A stretch of 64,000 bases of DNA from Symbiodinium natans (Eukaryota; Sar; Dinophyceae; Suessiales; Symbiodiniaceae). The notes below the pieces were generated by a model. That model ran no database searches. It saw nothing but the letters and a program-made list of their open reading frames with translations, and was not told the DNA's origin. Both the position numbers and the translations under genes were made by a program. Below, one piece after another: positions 19,011 to 29,815 of this stretch. Location of the stretch: assembly GCA_905221605.1 (NCBI GenBank), contig CAJNDS010001868.1, positions 605,001 to 669,000 of the forward strand, written 5' to 3'. Positions within the stretch are counted from its first letter, which is position 1. Each line of letters begins with the position of its first letter.

Positions 19011-19109
19011 CCCCTTTTGCCCTGAACCGAAAGGTCTCCGAGCTCCTCGAGGCCCTGGGCGTGGGAGGTGTTAAGGGCTTTGGGAGACGGGGGGGGGGGG
19101 GGGGGGGGG

Positions 19110-19280
19110 GGGAAAGGTTTTAAGGTTCAGGGTTTAGGGTTGAGGGTTAGGGTCCAGGGTTTAGGGTTTAGGGTTCAGGTTTTAGGGTTTAGAGTTTAGA
19201 GTGTAGGGTTTTTGGGGTTTGGGGTTTCGGGTTCAGGGCTTTAGGGTTTAGAGTTTGGGGTTTTAGAGTTTGGGGTTTAG
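19110..19280 (+). repeat. Degenerate TTTAGGG array
   Basis: Mixed TTTAGGG, TTCAGGG and TTTGGGG units after a run of about 22 G. Confidence 0.75.
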
Positions 19281-19701
19281 GGAGAAGGCGTGCGAACGGA
19301 CCCAGGTTTGTGGGTTTCGGGGCTTATATAGGGCGTTTAAGGCATCAGGGGTTTAGCGTGTGGGGCTTTCAGGTTGGGGGTCTTGGGGTTCAGGGTTTTG
19401 GGGGTTCAACTAGGGTTGAGGAATTTAGGGCTTCCCCAAGCATGACGAATCCCCAAGCCTGAGCCCTAAATCCCAAAATCCTGCAACCCCCAAAATCCGC
19501 TCTTCAAACGGTTGAGAACTTCCAGAAGCCGTTCTAAAGCCTTGCAAATGTGCCCTAGACCCCCCCACTGGAGGCCCATGGGCAGTTATCACTGCGGTTG
19601 TTTGAGTAGTGTGGCTTGGGTAGCTAACCCTAAACGCTAAACCCTAAACCCTAAAGCCTAGCCCCTAAACCCTAAACCCTAAACCCTAAACCCTCTCTAA
19701 A

Positions 19702-19773
19702 TTGGGGTTCCTTTTGGGGTCCTATATATAGTACGGCACCCTCTAAAGAAGGGGACCCCAAAAGGGACCCTAA
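19702..19773. mobile_element. Palindromic MITE-like element (family C)
   Basis: The left arm (TTGGGGTTCCTTTTGGGGTC) is nearly the reverse complement of the right arm (19751-19773), around a TATATATAGT centre. The length is 72 bp. Only one copy noted. Confidence 0.5.
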
Positions 19774-19794
19774 CTTGGCTGCCCCAGATAGTAG

Positions 19795-19870
19795 TTTAGG
19801 GGTTTAGGGGTTTAGGGGTTTAGGGGTTTAGGGGTTTAGGGTTTAGGGTTTAGGGTTTAGGGTTTAGGGT
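19795..19870 (+). repeat. TTTAGGGG/TTTAGGG array
   Basis: Six 8-base units, then six 7-base units. Confidence 0.9.
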
Positions 19871-19975
19871 CCCTAACTCTCCCAAACGCGCCAGGAGTTG
19901 GGCATGTCCTTTGCTCCAGTTCCAGGAAACCCGGGGCGGGCGTGGGCCTCAACAGACCGCTGCGGAACTCTTGGG

Positions 19976-20032
19976 GTTTAGGGTTTAGGGTTTAGGGTTT
20001 AGGGTTTGGGGTTTGGGGTTTGGGGTTTCGGG
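19976..20032 (+). repeat. TTTAGGG/TTTGGGG array
   Basis: Eight units. Confidence 0.88.
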
Positions 20033-20127
20033 CGGAACTCCGTGCAGGTTGAGTGGCTGGGCTGGAGTTCAGAGGGGGGTTGTTTTACATGTGGGTCCTT
20101 TTCTCTGGATTTTGCAATAGAAGCCCT

Positions 20128-20205
20128 AAACCCCAAACCTATACCCTAAACCCTAAACCCCAAACCCTAAACCCTAAATCCTAAACCCTAAACCCTAAAA
20201 CCCCG
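20128..20205 (-). repeat. CCCTAAA array
   Basis: About eleven mixed units. Confidence 0.85.
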
Positions 20206-20246
20206 AAAGTTTGTCAAGTGGCTGGGATGTGGAGCAGCCTCTTATT

Positions 20247-20397
20247 GCTTGCTTGCAGGTTCATGGTGCTTTATACCCAACTATAACTGTACTTATAGCC
20301 TGCTTATAAGCGCCTTAAGTGCCCTAATATGGTTAGAAGTACACTTCTAAGCAAAGTTATAATTTTCTTAATAAGTACCATGAACCTCCAAGTAAGC
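20247..20397. mobile_element. MITE-like element (family B) with 21-bp inverted ends
   Basis: Left 20247-20267 and right 20377-20397 are reverse complements at about 19 of 21 positions (shared core AGGTTCATGGT). The interior of about 110 bases is AT-rich and noncoding. Length 151 bp. Confidence 0.6.
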
Positions 20398-20600
20398 CCC
20401 ATGTTTCATGTGTTTAGGGTTTGGGGTTTATCTGGGGTTTTCGGGTTTTAGGGTCTTAGGGTCTTAGGGGTTTAGGGTTGTAGAGTTCTAGGGGTTACGG
20501 TTCCTATAGGGTTCGTCGCGCCTTCGCTTCTCTTGGCACTGGCATGTGCATTCAGGGCAAGGCCCCATTTGCGTGTTCTCGTGCTGAACCCTGAACCCTA

Positions 20601-20700
20601 AACCTTAAAAACCTTAAAGACCTTAAAAACCTTAAAACCTTAAAAACCTTAAACACCTTAAAAACCTTTAAAACCTTGAAAACCGTAAAAGCCTAAAAAC
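20601..20700. repeat. AAAACCTTA array
   Basis: About ten units of an ACCTTAAAA-type 9-10-base repeat, a telomere-unit derivative. Confidence 0.8.
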
Positions 20701-20707
20701 CCGAAAA

Positions 20708-20882
20708 AAACCTAAAAAACCTAAAGAACCGAAAGAACCTAAAGAACCTAAAGAACCTAAAGAACCTAAAGAACCTAAAGAACCTAAAGAACCTAAAGAA
20801 CCTAAAGAACCTAAAGAACCTAAAGAACCTAAAGAACCTAAAGAACCTAAAGAACCTAAAGAACCTAAAGAACCTAAAAACC
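20708..20882. repeat. AAGAACCTA 9-bp tandem array
   Basis: About 17 near-perfect copies of a 9-base unit. Its length is a multiple of three, so one minus-strand frame is an artefactual Phe-Phe-Arg repeat. Confidence 0.92.
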
Positions 20883-21000
20883 AAAAAAACCTAAAACACC
20901 CAAAAACCTAAAATACCTAAAACCTAAACCCCAAACCCGAAACCCTAAACCCCAAACCCTAAGCCCTAAAACCCGAAAACCCTAAACCCTAAATCCTTTG

Positions 21001-21070
21001 AGGTGCGAGTGCCAAGCTTGGTCCGGCAGCTGCTGGGCAGTCAGCTGGGGCAAAAACATGAGCCCTTTGA
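21001..21070 (+). CDS. Exon-like island, weak PPR resemblance
   Basis: Between C-rich repeat (20905-20998) and TTTAGGG (21078-). One frame reads VPSLVRQLLGSQLGQKHEP. The helical pattern would fit PPR helix B, but there is no signature residue set. Confidence 0.3.
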
Positions 21071-21229
21071 TGGATTTAGTAGGGTTTAGGGTTTAGGGGT
21101 TAGGGTTTAGGGTTTAGGGTTTAGGGTGATTAAGGGAGCTTGGGGGTTTAGCGGGGCTTCGGGTTTAGGATTTAGTAGGGTTTAGGGTTTGGGGTTTAGG
21201 TGTTTAGGGTTTAGGGTGACTAGGGGTCA

Positions 21230-21857
21230 GAAAGTGATTAGGAGTTTGGTGTGGGGTGCTCGTTGCAGTGTCGACACATGCGGGCGTGGCTGAGGTGGGA
21301 AGATTGCTGCGCACTTCTCTGGCCCACTTTACTGTCTCGCAGAGCTTGCCTGAGGACCCGCTGCCTCTGTCTGCAGCCAGCATTTCGGGCTCAAGCAACA
21401 CCGAGACAACTTCGAGCATTCCGCGCAACACCCGGAGCCCTTTGTGCACGTAGGGCGACAGTTCGCAGCCTCCCAAGTTACACACCAGCTGCATCCTCAG
21501 GGGCTTCAGTACCAGTGCGTATCCCGAACCCTTTCACCCCCAAACCCATCAGTCTAAGACTAAGAGTGTATCAAGTCATCATGGTGCTCTCCGCCCACAC
21601 GCGTGGCGATGGGGGGCAGGCGGGAAGCGGGTTTCGAAACAAACCCTAAACCGCCCCCCCTTTCTGAGATCCTCAACCCCCGAAACTCTAAACCCGCGAA
21701 CCCCCCCCCCCCCCGCTTGGGAGTAAAAAGCCCCCTCACCAAGCATCCCCGATCTCTTTTGTTGAGGGGGGGTTTGTGCAGGTGGGACCATGAGAGCTTC
21801 GCGGTGCGCGTCTCGCCGCCAGCCCCGGGCTCGACTCGACTCGATTTTAAAATTTCG
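21230..21857. other. Unique segment, no gene named; one exon-like piece
   Basis: Open frames exist on both strands at 21251-21500, none recognised. At 21778-21845, after GTGCAG, a frame reads WDHESFAVRVSPPAPGS and then meets a TTTAGGG array, an exon-like setting. Confidence 0.35.
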
Positions 21858-21910
21858 GGTTTAGGGTTTAGGGTTGAGGGTTTAGGGTTTGGGGTTGAGG
21901 GTTTAGGGCT
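21858..21910 (+). repeat. TTTAGGG/TTGAGGG array
   Basis: Seven units. Confidence 0.85.
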
Positions 21911-22500
21911 TTTCTATCCGACTCTATCCCTGAGATCCGACACCCCGAATCCCTCCTTGACTTACGAGTTCCAAATAGGGAGTTGAGAGAGGTCTGTACC
22001 TCACATCCCACGACATAGGCCTTTAAGGGGCCATCAAGGGCACCTATCTCTTGTTGGTGGAAGACTGGGTAAGCTGAAGCACGAATTCTCTGCAATCCAT
22101 CACCAGCGCGCAACAAGTTCCAGCATCAGTACATTTGTTGTTATCTGGCCCCTAGTCGAAGGGACCTTATTCGGTTGGACGAAAAAATTCAAGGGACCCA
22201 GACACTTTTGTTCTCAAGGGGTTCTTTGAAGAATAGTTGAGATTGAGGGTTGTGGTTTCGAGTTTTTTTTGGGTAGCAAGAGCTCGAAGCCTTCATCCAG
22301 CCTCTGCTGCACACGGATGTCGAGAATTCAGAGGCCTAGACCCTCAACTGTAAAAGTTTTCAACCTCAAACCCTAAGTCCTAAACCCCAGCGCCCCAAAA
22401 CCGCCTAAGGCAAGCTTAAAGGCCGGGCAGGCATGCAACGCCCAACTCTTGAAAATTCTCGCCCACCCCACAGGGTGGCCAGACACTGAAGACATGTAGG
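21911..22500. other. Unique spacer, no gene recognised
   Basis: Short frames only. It leads into MITE family A copy 2. Confidence 0.45.
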
Positions 22501-22596
22501 GGATGTTCCCCCTGATTCTCACAATCCTGGATAGGATGATAGTCCCCCTATTTTGCAATCTCTACTGAAGGACTGTTAGTATAAGGGGGAACATCC
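22501..22596. mobile_element. MITE family A, copy 2
   Basis: Starts GGATGTTCCCCC and ends GGGGGAACATCC. The subterminal GTATAAGG matches copies 1 and 3. Length 96 bp. Confidence 0.7.
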
Positions 22597-22725
22597 CAAG
22601 GCGTCACCCTCAACAACCTTAAGCCCGAAGTTGTACGCCCGAAGCCCTGCAGCCTACTAGAGGGGTCGGAAGAATCACTAATACTCTTCCCTTTTGGTCC
22701 CTATATGGTCATACTGTCATAACCC

Positions 22726-22875
22726 CCCCCCTCCCCCCCCCCCCAAAAAAAAAAATTAAAAAAAAGAGAAAAAACAAAAAAAACGATTCTAATTATGAAG
22801 GGCCCAATAGCCTACATCCTAACATCCTAACGTCATGGTCACAGGCTGCATTCCCCCCCCCCCCCCCCCCCCGTC
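22726..22875. repeat. Poly-C / poly-A / poly-C tract cluster
   Basis: Two C runs (about 22726-22744 and 22853-22872) separated by an A-rich run. Low complexity only. Confidence 0.8.
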
Positions 22876-22987
22876 ACTCCGCTCCGCATCGTTGACATCT
22901 GTGCCCCTCTTTCTTGCCTTCTTGTGGCGCGTCCTCCCGGTCCCTTTCCAGCTCGCACTTCAGACCCCAGTATGCTGTTGACATGAG

Positions 22988-23049
22988 TTTAGGTTTAGGG
23001 TTTAGGGTTTAGGGTTTAGGGTTTAGGGTTTAGGGTTTAGGGTTTAGGG
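22988..23049 (+). repeat. TTTAGGG array
   Basis: Nine units. Confidence 0.9.
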
Positions 23050-23450
23050 GGCGAGGTTAAGGCGGCTTTACCGGTTACCGCCTTAGAAGGTGTGGGGTGG
23101 GAGATGGTAGTAGATGGCCCTCCGCAATCGGGTCATACATGCACTTCGCATATTAGGAAACAGTTCGGCGGTAATATATACATATATATATATATATGCA
23201 TCTATACATTTGTATGTATATATATATATATCTCTCTCTCTCTCTCCCTTGCGTTCTTTCATTTATTCTGTCTTGCATTCATTCTTTCTTTACTTCTTTC
23301 TTTCTCCATCCCATCCTTCACAGCTTCTGCGCCACATCACAGCAATGCCCGAGACCCTGAACCTCCAATCGCCAACCAGGTGCAGCAGCCATGATTGGAA
23401 CCGGCCGGGGCCCTGCAGAAGACGCTGTGCTTCTTTCGGATCAGGGCTTG
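23050..23450. other. Spacer with (TA)n and CT-rich microsatellites
   Basis: (TA)n at about 23175-23232, (TC)n at 23232-23247, then T/C-rich sequence. No gene recognised. Confidence 0.5.
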
Positions 23451-23595
23451 GGTTTAGGGTTTAGGGTTTAGGGTTTAGGGTTTAGGGTTTAGGGTTTAGG
23501 GTTTAGGGTTTGGGGTTTGGGGTTTGGGATTTGGGGTTTGGGGTTTGGGGTTTAGGGTTGGGGGTTTAGGGTTTAGGGTATAGGGTTTAGGGAAA
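23451..23595 (+). repeat. TTTAGGG/TTTGGGG array
   Basis: About twenty units. Confidence 0.92.
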
Positions 23596-23840
23596 GGCCC
23601 AAGTGCTTCTGGTGAAGGCTAAGCCCTAGCGGCTTGGGCGTTTACGCCGCGCGTTGCGCGAGCATGTCTATGTCGACCACGCCGATGATTCCAGAGAACC
23701 GCACCATGTGAGGCCTTTTCCGGGTCTCTTTCATGGCAAGCTCCCCCCCCCCCCCCCCCCCCTCGAAGAAGCCTAAACCTGCTATTATGCGGATACGATT
23801 ATGGTTCTGATCATCTAGGACTCGGAGTAGACCCTGATAG

Positions 23841-23924
23841 CCCTAAACCCTAAACCCTAAACCCTAAACCCTAAACCCTAAACCCTAAACCCTAAACCCT
23901 AAACCCTAAACCCTAAACCCTAAC
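23841..23924 (-). repeat. CCCTAAA array
   Basis: Twelve perfect units. Followed by a CTTTCTGTGCTCAG acceptor-like tract ending at 23967 and an unassigned island to 24022. Confidence 0.92.
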
Positions 23925-24024
23925 CCCGTATAAGCCCCTTTAAACCCTGACCCTTTCTGTGCTCAGGCGCTAGATCCCCACCGATGGGACGGCGCCGCTT
24001 GAGCCAAAACCAGGCTTGGTGCAG

Positions 24025-24215
24025 GGTTTAGGGTTTAGGGTTTAGGGTTTAGGGTTTAGGGTTTAGGGTTTAGGGTTTAGGGTTTAGGGTTTAGGGTTTA
24101 GGGTTTAGGGTTTAGGGTTTAGGGTTTAGGGTTTAGGGTTCGGGGTTTGCGGTTTGGGGTTTGGGGTTTGGGGTTTGGGGTTTGGGCTTCGGGATTAGGG
24201 TTTAGGGTTTAGGGT
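24025..24215 (+). repeat. TTTAGGG array
   Basis: About seventeen perfect units, then TTTGGGG variants. Confidence 0.93.
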
Positions 24216-24509
24216 TTGTTTGGTAGGGTTTAGGGTTTCTTTGGTAGGGCTTGGACGGAATGAATTAAGGCTTTTTGACTTTTAGGGTTTTCGGAGTATC
24301 GGTGTGGGACGCAACCTCCCCGCCCTCGCGTGAAGCTTTGGCAACCGAAGCACCGATACTAAGCTGCTAGAATGCCCTACACTTTGTGGTGCTTTACTGT
24401 AACTTTAGATCCTTAGCCTTTTTGGGTTTATTGGGTTCCCAAAACCCTAAACCCAAGTGCAGTAACGTACATGCTAAACGGAAAAGTTCTAAGCCCCCAG
24501 CCCCCCAGC

Positions 24510-24625
24510 CAACCCTAAACCCTAAGCCCTAGACCCTAAACCCTTAAACCCTAAGCCCTAAACCCTTATGAGCCCTAAACCCTTATCAACCCTAAACCCT
24601 TCTAAACCCTAAACCCCAAGCCCCC
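24510..24625 (-). repeat. Degenerate CCCTAAA array
   Basis: Mixed CCCTAAA, CCCTTAA and CCCTAAG units. Confidence 0.75.
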
Positions 24626-24892
24626 AAACCCCAAAACGCAGCCATGCCTCGGTTCCGTGCGTCGCCGCGCAAGCCAGACTCTTTTCTACTAGTTGCTGAA
24701 GAACCCTTCAAAACAGAAATCCTCCTTATAAGGGCAAAATAGGGATTGTCATTTTTTTGAGCTTTTTGGGGGGTTCTTAAGCAAATCGTACTTTTCCGAT
24801 GCTTGCGCCAGCGATCGGCTGGAAGCTCATGGCCAGGAATGGAAGCCCTGTGGCTAGAAAACTTTGCAAAAGCCCATGAGACGGGTGCAGGG

Positions 24893-24980
24893 CTTAGGGC
24901 TTAGGGCTCAGGGCTCAGGGCTTGGGGCTTACGGCTTAGGGCGTAGGGCCTAGGGCTTAGGGCTTAGGGCTTAGGGCTTT
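24893..24980 (+). repeat. GCTTAGG / GGGCTTTATA arrays
   Basis: About twelve GGGCTTA units, followed by four GGGCTTTATA units to 25025. Confidence 0.82.
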
Positions 24981-25029
24981 ACAGGGCTTTATAGGGCTTT
25001 ATGGGGCTTTATAGAGCTTTATAGGGAAG

Positions 25030-25780
25030 CTCAAGACCACAACCCTGAAACCTGAAAGCCTTCGTCCCTTTAACCCTAAAACCTTGAAACCTCTCAAGGA
25101 ACCCTGAATGTTGAAAGCCCTCTAATATTCTGACCCTTAAGCGCTTAAATCCCTTAAACCCTTGAACCCTTAAGTCCGGAAAACCCCAAACCCTCAACAC
25201 CAAACGTCATTGGAAGGTCCCGGTATCGCACAGCCCAGCAGGCCGCCACCACGGGGTGTAGGGTTTAGGAGTGCAGGGTGTGTGGGGTTTAGGGCTCACA
25301 TGCCTTGACGGGGTTATTCTAAGGTTTACGGGTTTTCATTGGCCTCTTAGGGCGTCTAGAGTTTCATTTTCGTGCAGAGTTCGAGACTCAGGGTTTTGGG
25401 TCTTTGGTGTGCGTGGGGGCTTGGGGGTCTTACGTGTTTGTTCAAGGGTTTTGGTCGTGGCGGCCCGTTAATTTTTCTTGCTTGGTTTTCAGGGGTCCCC
25501 AGGATTTTGAGGCTTCCGGGTTTTGGTCCCCAAGCCCTAAACCCCAAATCTTAGGGCTCTGGGGCTTCAGCCCCGAACCGTCGGCTTCGGGTGTCAGGGG
25601 TTTGAGGCTGGGGCTTTAGAGTTTAGGGTTTAGGGTGTAGGGTTTAGGGTACGTAAACCCTATTTTAAGGTTCCGGCAGGGTGCTTATATAACTGGGGCA
25701 CCTCTATCCATGACCCGCTACCCACTAGCCTATTTCTACCTGCCCCTGAGTTTGGCCATCCTAAACCCTCCATCCTACAC
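25030..25780. other. Degenerate repeat and unique sequence, no gene recognised
   Basis: Traces of TTTAGGG-derived units throughout. No coding signal that I can support. Confidence 0.4.
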
Positions 25781-25784
25781 CCTA

Positions 25785-25875
25785 AGCCCTAAGCCCTAAA
25801 CCCTAAACCCCAAACCCTAAGCCCTAAACCCTAAACCCCAAACCCGGAACCCTAAACCCTAAACCCGAAAGCGGG
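25785..25875 (-). repeat. CCCTAAA/CCCTAAG array
   Basis: About thirteen units. Confidence 0.82.
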
Positions 25876-25899
25876 TTTAAGCCCTAAACCCCAAACCTC

Positions 25900-27110
25900 A
25901 AACGCTGAGGCCAGTATCGGCTGACGGCCAGGGGCGCCAGCGTCTCACCGTCTTGGCCTTTGGGGAATCCCCAGGTCTTGGGGCCGAGAGTTGTGAGGGC
26001 TGAGGACTCAGGAGGTAAAGGTGACTTGGTGACGACTGTGTGCTTCGCAAAGCCCTCCCAAACCATTCCAAACCCACCCAAAACCCCTCACCCCACCCGC
26101 CCCCAAGTACACCCAGGCTCAGCTCGCCGCCCACTGGGGGTGCAACGCCCCTCACGCCCGCGGTGCCATACGGGGCATCTTGCCTGGTTTATGGTCGAGG
26201 GCTCCGGGTTTAGGGGTTTAGGGTTTAGGGTTTAGGGTCTAGAGATTCGGGTTCAGGGTTAGGGGCTTTTGGGGAATTAGGTCGGGTTTCGGGCAAGTGC
26301 TTACCTGGAGTTTCACGATCTAAGGTCTATAGGGCCTACTTAACAGTTCATGGGCAGTGGGTTGATCCAAGGGCTTAAAGTCCGAAAGTTTATCATGCGT
26401 AGCCACAGCCGGGAGACTGGTGGCTCGGCCATGGTTGACATGTGGCTAGGACATTCTTTGGGGGGGGGGGTGGGGTACGTGTAACCCTACTGACGAAAAC
26501 CCATGAGTTGTGAAGCGCGAGGCATCTTCCCTTGTTTCACTAGGGCTTTAGGGGCTTGAGGGGTCAGCGCTGGGGGTTCTAGGACTTTGGGACTTGGGCT
26601 TTTGGCCTGTTGAACTGTTGGGGTGGTTTCAGATTTTGGGGTTCAGTTCAAGGGAATTATAGGGCTTGGGGGTTGGGGTCTGCGCTTCCTGAGTGGGGAG
26701 CTCTCTGAAGCAGGATCCCTACGTTACTGCGGCAAGAGGCAAGAGAGAGAGAGAGAGAGAGAAACAAAAAAAGGAAGAGATAAAAAACAAAAATAGAGAT
26801 TGAACCCCTGAGTCGCAACAGCTACCAAAGAACTTTGTTCACCGCGGGGACCCGAAGTGAACCCAACACCCTGAACCCGGAAGAGCCTAAACCCATGCCG
26901 GAGCAAGTCCCCAAACGTGGAAAACTAGACTCGTTGATTGCTTTTGCTTTTCGGGGGTAGTCGGCTGTTTTCAGGGGACAATCAGAATTCTTGAGAGGTT
27001 GCAAGAACGGTGGGGAGGCCCCTAAAGCCTTGGACCCACCAATCCCTGAATCGCCAAACCTGGCAGGGGGCGACAACGCCCGCGACGGCGCCGTGCTACG
27101 AGGTCGTGGT
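25900..27110. other. Mostly unique sequence, no gene recognised
   Basis: GC-rich open frames at 25900-26200 lie between a CCCTAAA array and a TTTAGGG-like block (26208-26245), so part may be exon. I cannot name a product. A (GA)n run is at 26738-26763. Confidence 0.35.
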
Positions 27111-27112
27111 TT

Positions 27113-27415
27113 AGGGTTCAGGGTTTAGGGTCTAGGGTTTAGGGCTTAGAGGGTTTAGAGGGTTTTCAGGGTTTAGAGGGTTTAGAGGGTTTATTAGAGG
27201 GTTTATTAGAGGGTTTATTAGAGGGTTTATTAGAAGGTTTATTAGAGGGTTTATTAGAGGGTTTATTAGAGGGTTGATTAGAGGGTTTATTAGAGGGTTT
27301 CTTAGAGGGTTTATTAGAGGGTTGATTAGATTTAGAGGGTTTAGAGGGTTTAGAGGGTTTAGAGGGTTCAGAGGGTTTAGAGGGTTTAGAGGGTTTAGAG
27401 GGTTAAGGTTTAGGG
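27113..27415 (+). repeat. GAGGGTTTATTA / GAGGGTTTA array
   Basis: About fourteen 12-base GAGGGTTTATTA units (27160-27325), flanked by 9-base TTTAGAGGG units. An expanded telomere-unit derivative. Confidence 0.9.
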
Positions 27416-27558
27416 TTTAGGGGCATTGTTCGTCGGGGTTAGGATTTTGCGAGCCACAGGAGCCTGGAGTCACGGCCAGGAGGATAGGCCCTTGGGTTTT
27501 ATAGGGTGTGGAAGGGATATGCAAGGGATCCCCCCGTTTAAGGGCCCATACAAAGGGA

Positions 27559-27620
27559 GTAACCCTAACCCCTAACCCCTAACCCCTAACCCCTAACCCC
27601 TAACCCCTAACCCCTAACCC

Positions 27621-27701
<81 letters not shown>

Positions 27702-27704
27702 AAC

Positions 27705-27778
<74 letters not shown>

Positions 27779-27816
27779 ACCCTAAACCCTAAACCCTAAA
27801 CCCTAAACCCTAAACC
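27559..27816 (-). repeat. CCCCTAA, CCCTCAA and CCCTAAA arrays
   Basis: Three successive homogeneous blocks: about nine CCCCTAA, about 25 CCCTCAA and six CCCTAAA units. Confidence 0.93.
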
Positions 27817-27829
27817 CGAAGAACCGCAG

Positions 27830-27905
27830 GAGCACTCTCCCAACGTCCGCATCCGCAGCTATGGCCCGGGCTCTCGGTCCCGAGCTTCCCATAACAGAGC
27901 AGTTT
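27830..27905 (+). CDS. Exon-like island, possible PPR-family piece
   Basis: CGCAG at 27825-27829 precedes a frame reading EHSPNVRIRSYGPGSRSRAS. It is placed between CCCTAAA and TTTAGGG arrays. The PNVRIRSY segment is reminiscent of PPR linkers, but this is weak. Confidence 0.35.
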
Positions 27906-27914
27906 GATCTTTGA

Positions 27915-28115
27915 GGGGTTGGGGTTTAGGGTGTAGGGTTTAGGGTTTAGGGTTTAGGGTTTAGGGTTTAGGGTTTAGGGTTTAGGGTTTAGGGTTTAGG
28001 ATTTAGGGTTTAGGGTTTAGTTAGGGTTTAGGGTTTAGGGTTTAGGGTTTAGGGTTTAGGGTTTAGGATTTAGGGTTTAGGGTTTAGGGTTTAGGGTTTA
28101 GGGTTCAGGGTTTAG
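27915..28115 (+). repeat. TTTAGGG array
   Basis: About 28 units with few variants, one of the longest G-rich arrays. Confidence 0.93.
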
Positions 28116-28119
28116 GTTG

Positions 28120-28210
28120 GGATGTTCCCCTTATACGATCAGTCCTTAATAGGGATGGTAGTACCCCAGTTCTAATCCCTTTTAAGGACGCTAGTAAACG
28201 GGGGAACATC
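28120..28210. mobile_element. MITE family A, copy 3
   Basis: Starts GGATGTTCCCC, ends GGGGAACATC, with internal TCCTTAATAGGGAT near the left end and a matching inverted segment near the right. Length 91 bp. Directly abuts the TTTAGGG array. Confidence 0.7.
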
Positions 28211-28537
28211 AGGGGTTTTGGAAATTGGGTTTTGGGTTTAGGATGTAGGGGATAGGAAAGATGTCAAGTTTGGGTGGTGTTTTTCCGGGATTTAGAAGTA
28301 GGCCCCTGCAGCATGTTCATCCCAAGCCCTCTTCAGGACAAACTGCGGTTTTTATAGGGTTCTGGGGGGGGGGGGGGGCTTCAAGGGGGGTCGGTACCTA
28401 GGGAACCTTAGGGAACCTTCGGGAAGCTTAGGGAAGCTTAGGGAGCCTCAGGGAGTAGTGGGGAGTAGTCGAGAACCTTGCCGAGCCTAAGCCCCTACAC
28501 CACCTAAGCCACCTAAGCCACCTAAGCCGCCTAAGCC

Positions 28538-28545
28538 GCCTAACC

Positions 28546-28633
<88 letters not shown>

Positions 28634-28636
28634 ACC
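28538..28636 (-). repeat. CCCTCAA array
   Basis: About fourteen perfect CCCTCAA units, preceded by CCTAAGCCA units. Confidence 0.92.
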
Positions 28637-28772
28637 CCAAAACCCCTGAGAAGCCTCCATCCAAATGCCCTGCAGCCCCCGGAAACCCTGCACCGCCAAG
28701 CCCTATACCAGCCTTAAACTCTAAACTCCGAGCTGGGAAGTTGCACCCTAAACCCAACAGCCTAGACCCGAA

Positions 28773-28955
28773 ACCCTAAGCCCTAAACCCTAAGCCCTAA
28801 ACCCTAAGCCCTAAACCCTAAGCCCTAAACCCTAAGCCCTAAGCCCTAAGCCCTAAGCCCTAAGCCCTAAGCCCTAAGCCCTAAACCCTGAACCCTGAAC
28901 CCTGAACCCTAAACCCTAAACCCTTATAACCCTTAACCCTAAACCCTAAGCCCAA
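28773..28955 (-). repeat. CCCTAAG/CCCTAAA array
   Basis: About 25 units, alternating two variants and then homogeneous CCCTAAG. Followed by a CTAGCCCCAG acceptor-like site at 28970-28979. Confidence 0.9.
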
Positions 28956-29009
28956 ACCAATTCCGACTGCTAGCCCCAGTTGACCCTCAAGGCATGCCGG
29001 GTGCCCTTT

Positions 29010-29175
29010 GGGGTTTAGGGGTTTAGGGTTTAGGGTTTAGGGTTTAGGGTTTAGGGTTTAGGGGTTTAGGGTTTAGGGTTTAGGGTTTAGGGAATTGGGG
29101 GTTAGGGTTTATAGGGTTTAGGATTTATAGGGTTTGGGGTTGAGGTTGAGGGGTTTAGGGTGTTTCTTTCTTGGG
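29010..29175 (+). repeat. TTTAGGG array
   Basis: About eleven good units, then degenerate ones. Confidence 0.85.
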
Positions 29176-29376
29176 TGTAGGGTTTAGGATTCATAGGTTT
29201 CGGGGTTTTAGGGTTCAAGGCTTAGAGTTTAGGACTTACAGGTTCAGGAGTACGTTTGTAGGAGTTAGAGGTGTCGGGGTTTAGGGGTTGAGGGTCCCCA
29301 AGCATCCACCTACACAGTCCCCAAGCCCAAGCCCCAAACCCTGCAAAGCTGACGGGAGAAAATCCCCCGACACCCT

Positions 29377-29488
29377 AAACCCTAAACCCTAAACCCTAAA
29401 CCCTAAACCCTAAACCCTCAACCCTCAACCCTAAACCCTAAACCCTAAACCCGAAACCCTAAACCCTAAACCCTAAACCCCAAACCAG
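29377..29488 (-). repeat. CCCTAAA array
   Basis: Sixteen units, ending at an unassigned GC-rich island (29489-29555). Confidence 0.92.
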
Positions 29489-29557
29489 AGGCTCCGCGGG
29501 CTCCCTGCACCATGGGCCGGGGCCACGCTCGGGCTGAGAGTTCACCTTTTTGGGCGG

Positions 29558-29815
29558 GTTTAGGGTTTAGGGTTTAGGGTTTAGGGTTTAGGGTTTAGGG
29601 TTTAGGGTAAAAGGGTTTAGGGTTTGGGGGTTAGGGGTTCAGGGGTTTAGGGTTTAGGGTTTGGGGTTTAGGGTTTAGGGGTTTGGGGCTTTGGGTTTTG
29701 GGTTTAGGGTGTAGGGTTCTTAGGGCTTTAGGGTTATTAAGGGCTTACAGGGTTCTAGGGTTTAAGATTCTAGGTTAGGGGTTTGGGGGTTTAGGGTTTT
29801 AGGATTGGGGTTTAG
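29558..29815 (+). repeat. TTTAGGG array, degenerate at the right
   Basis: Eight perfect units, then G-rich derivatives. Unique GC-rich sequence follows at 29820-30100 with no recognised gene. Confidence 0.82.

Noticed and set aside
19018-19040. An extra copy of the GNRA hairpin (AACCGAAAGG)
   Set aside because: The outer stem positions do not pair and the GYCG tail is absent.
20693-20884. Minus-strand frame of repeated Phe-Phe-Arg
   Set aside because: Produced by a 9-bp tandem array; no start context or flanking coding sequence.
27559-27816. CRISPR-like array
   Set aside because: A continuous 7-base tandem repeat without unique spacers, in a eukaryotic context.
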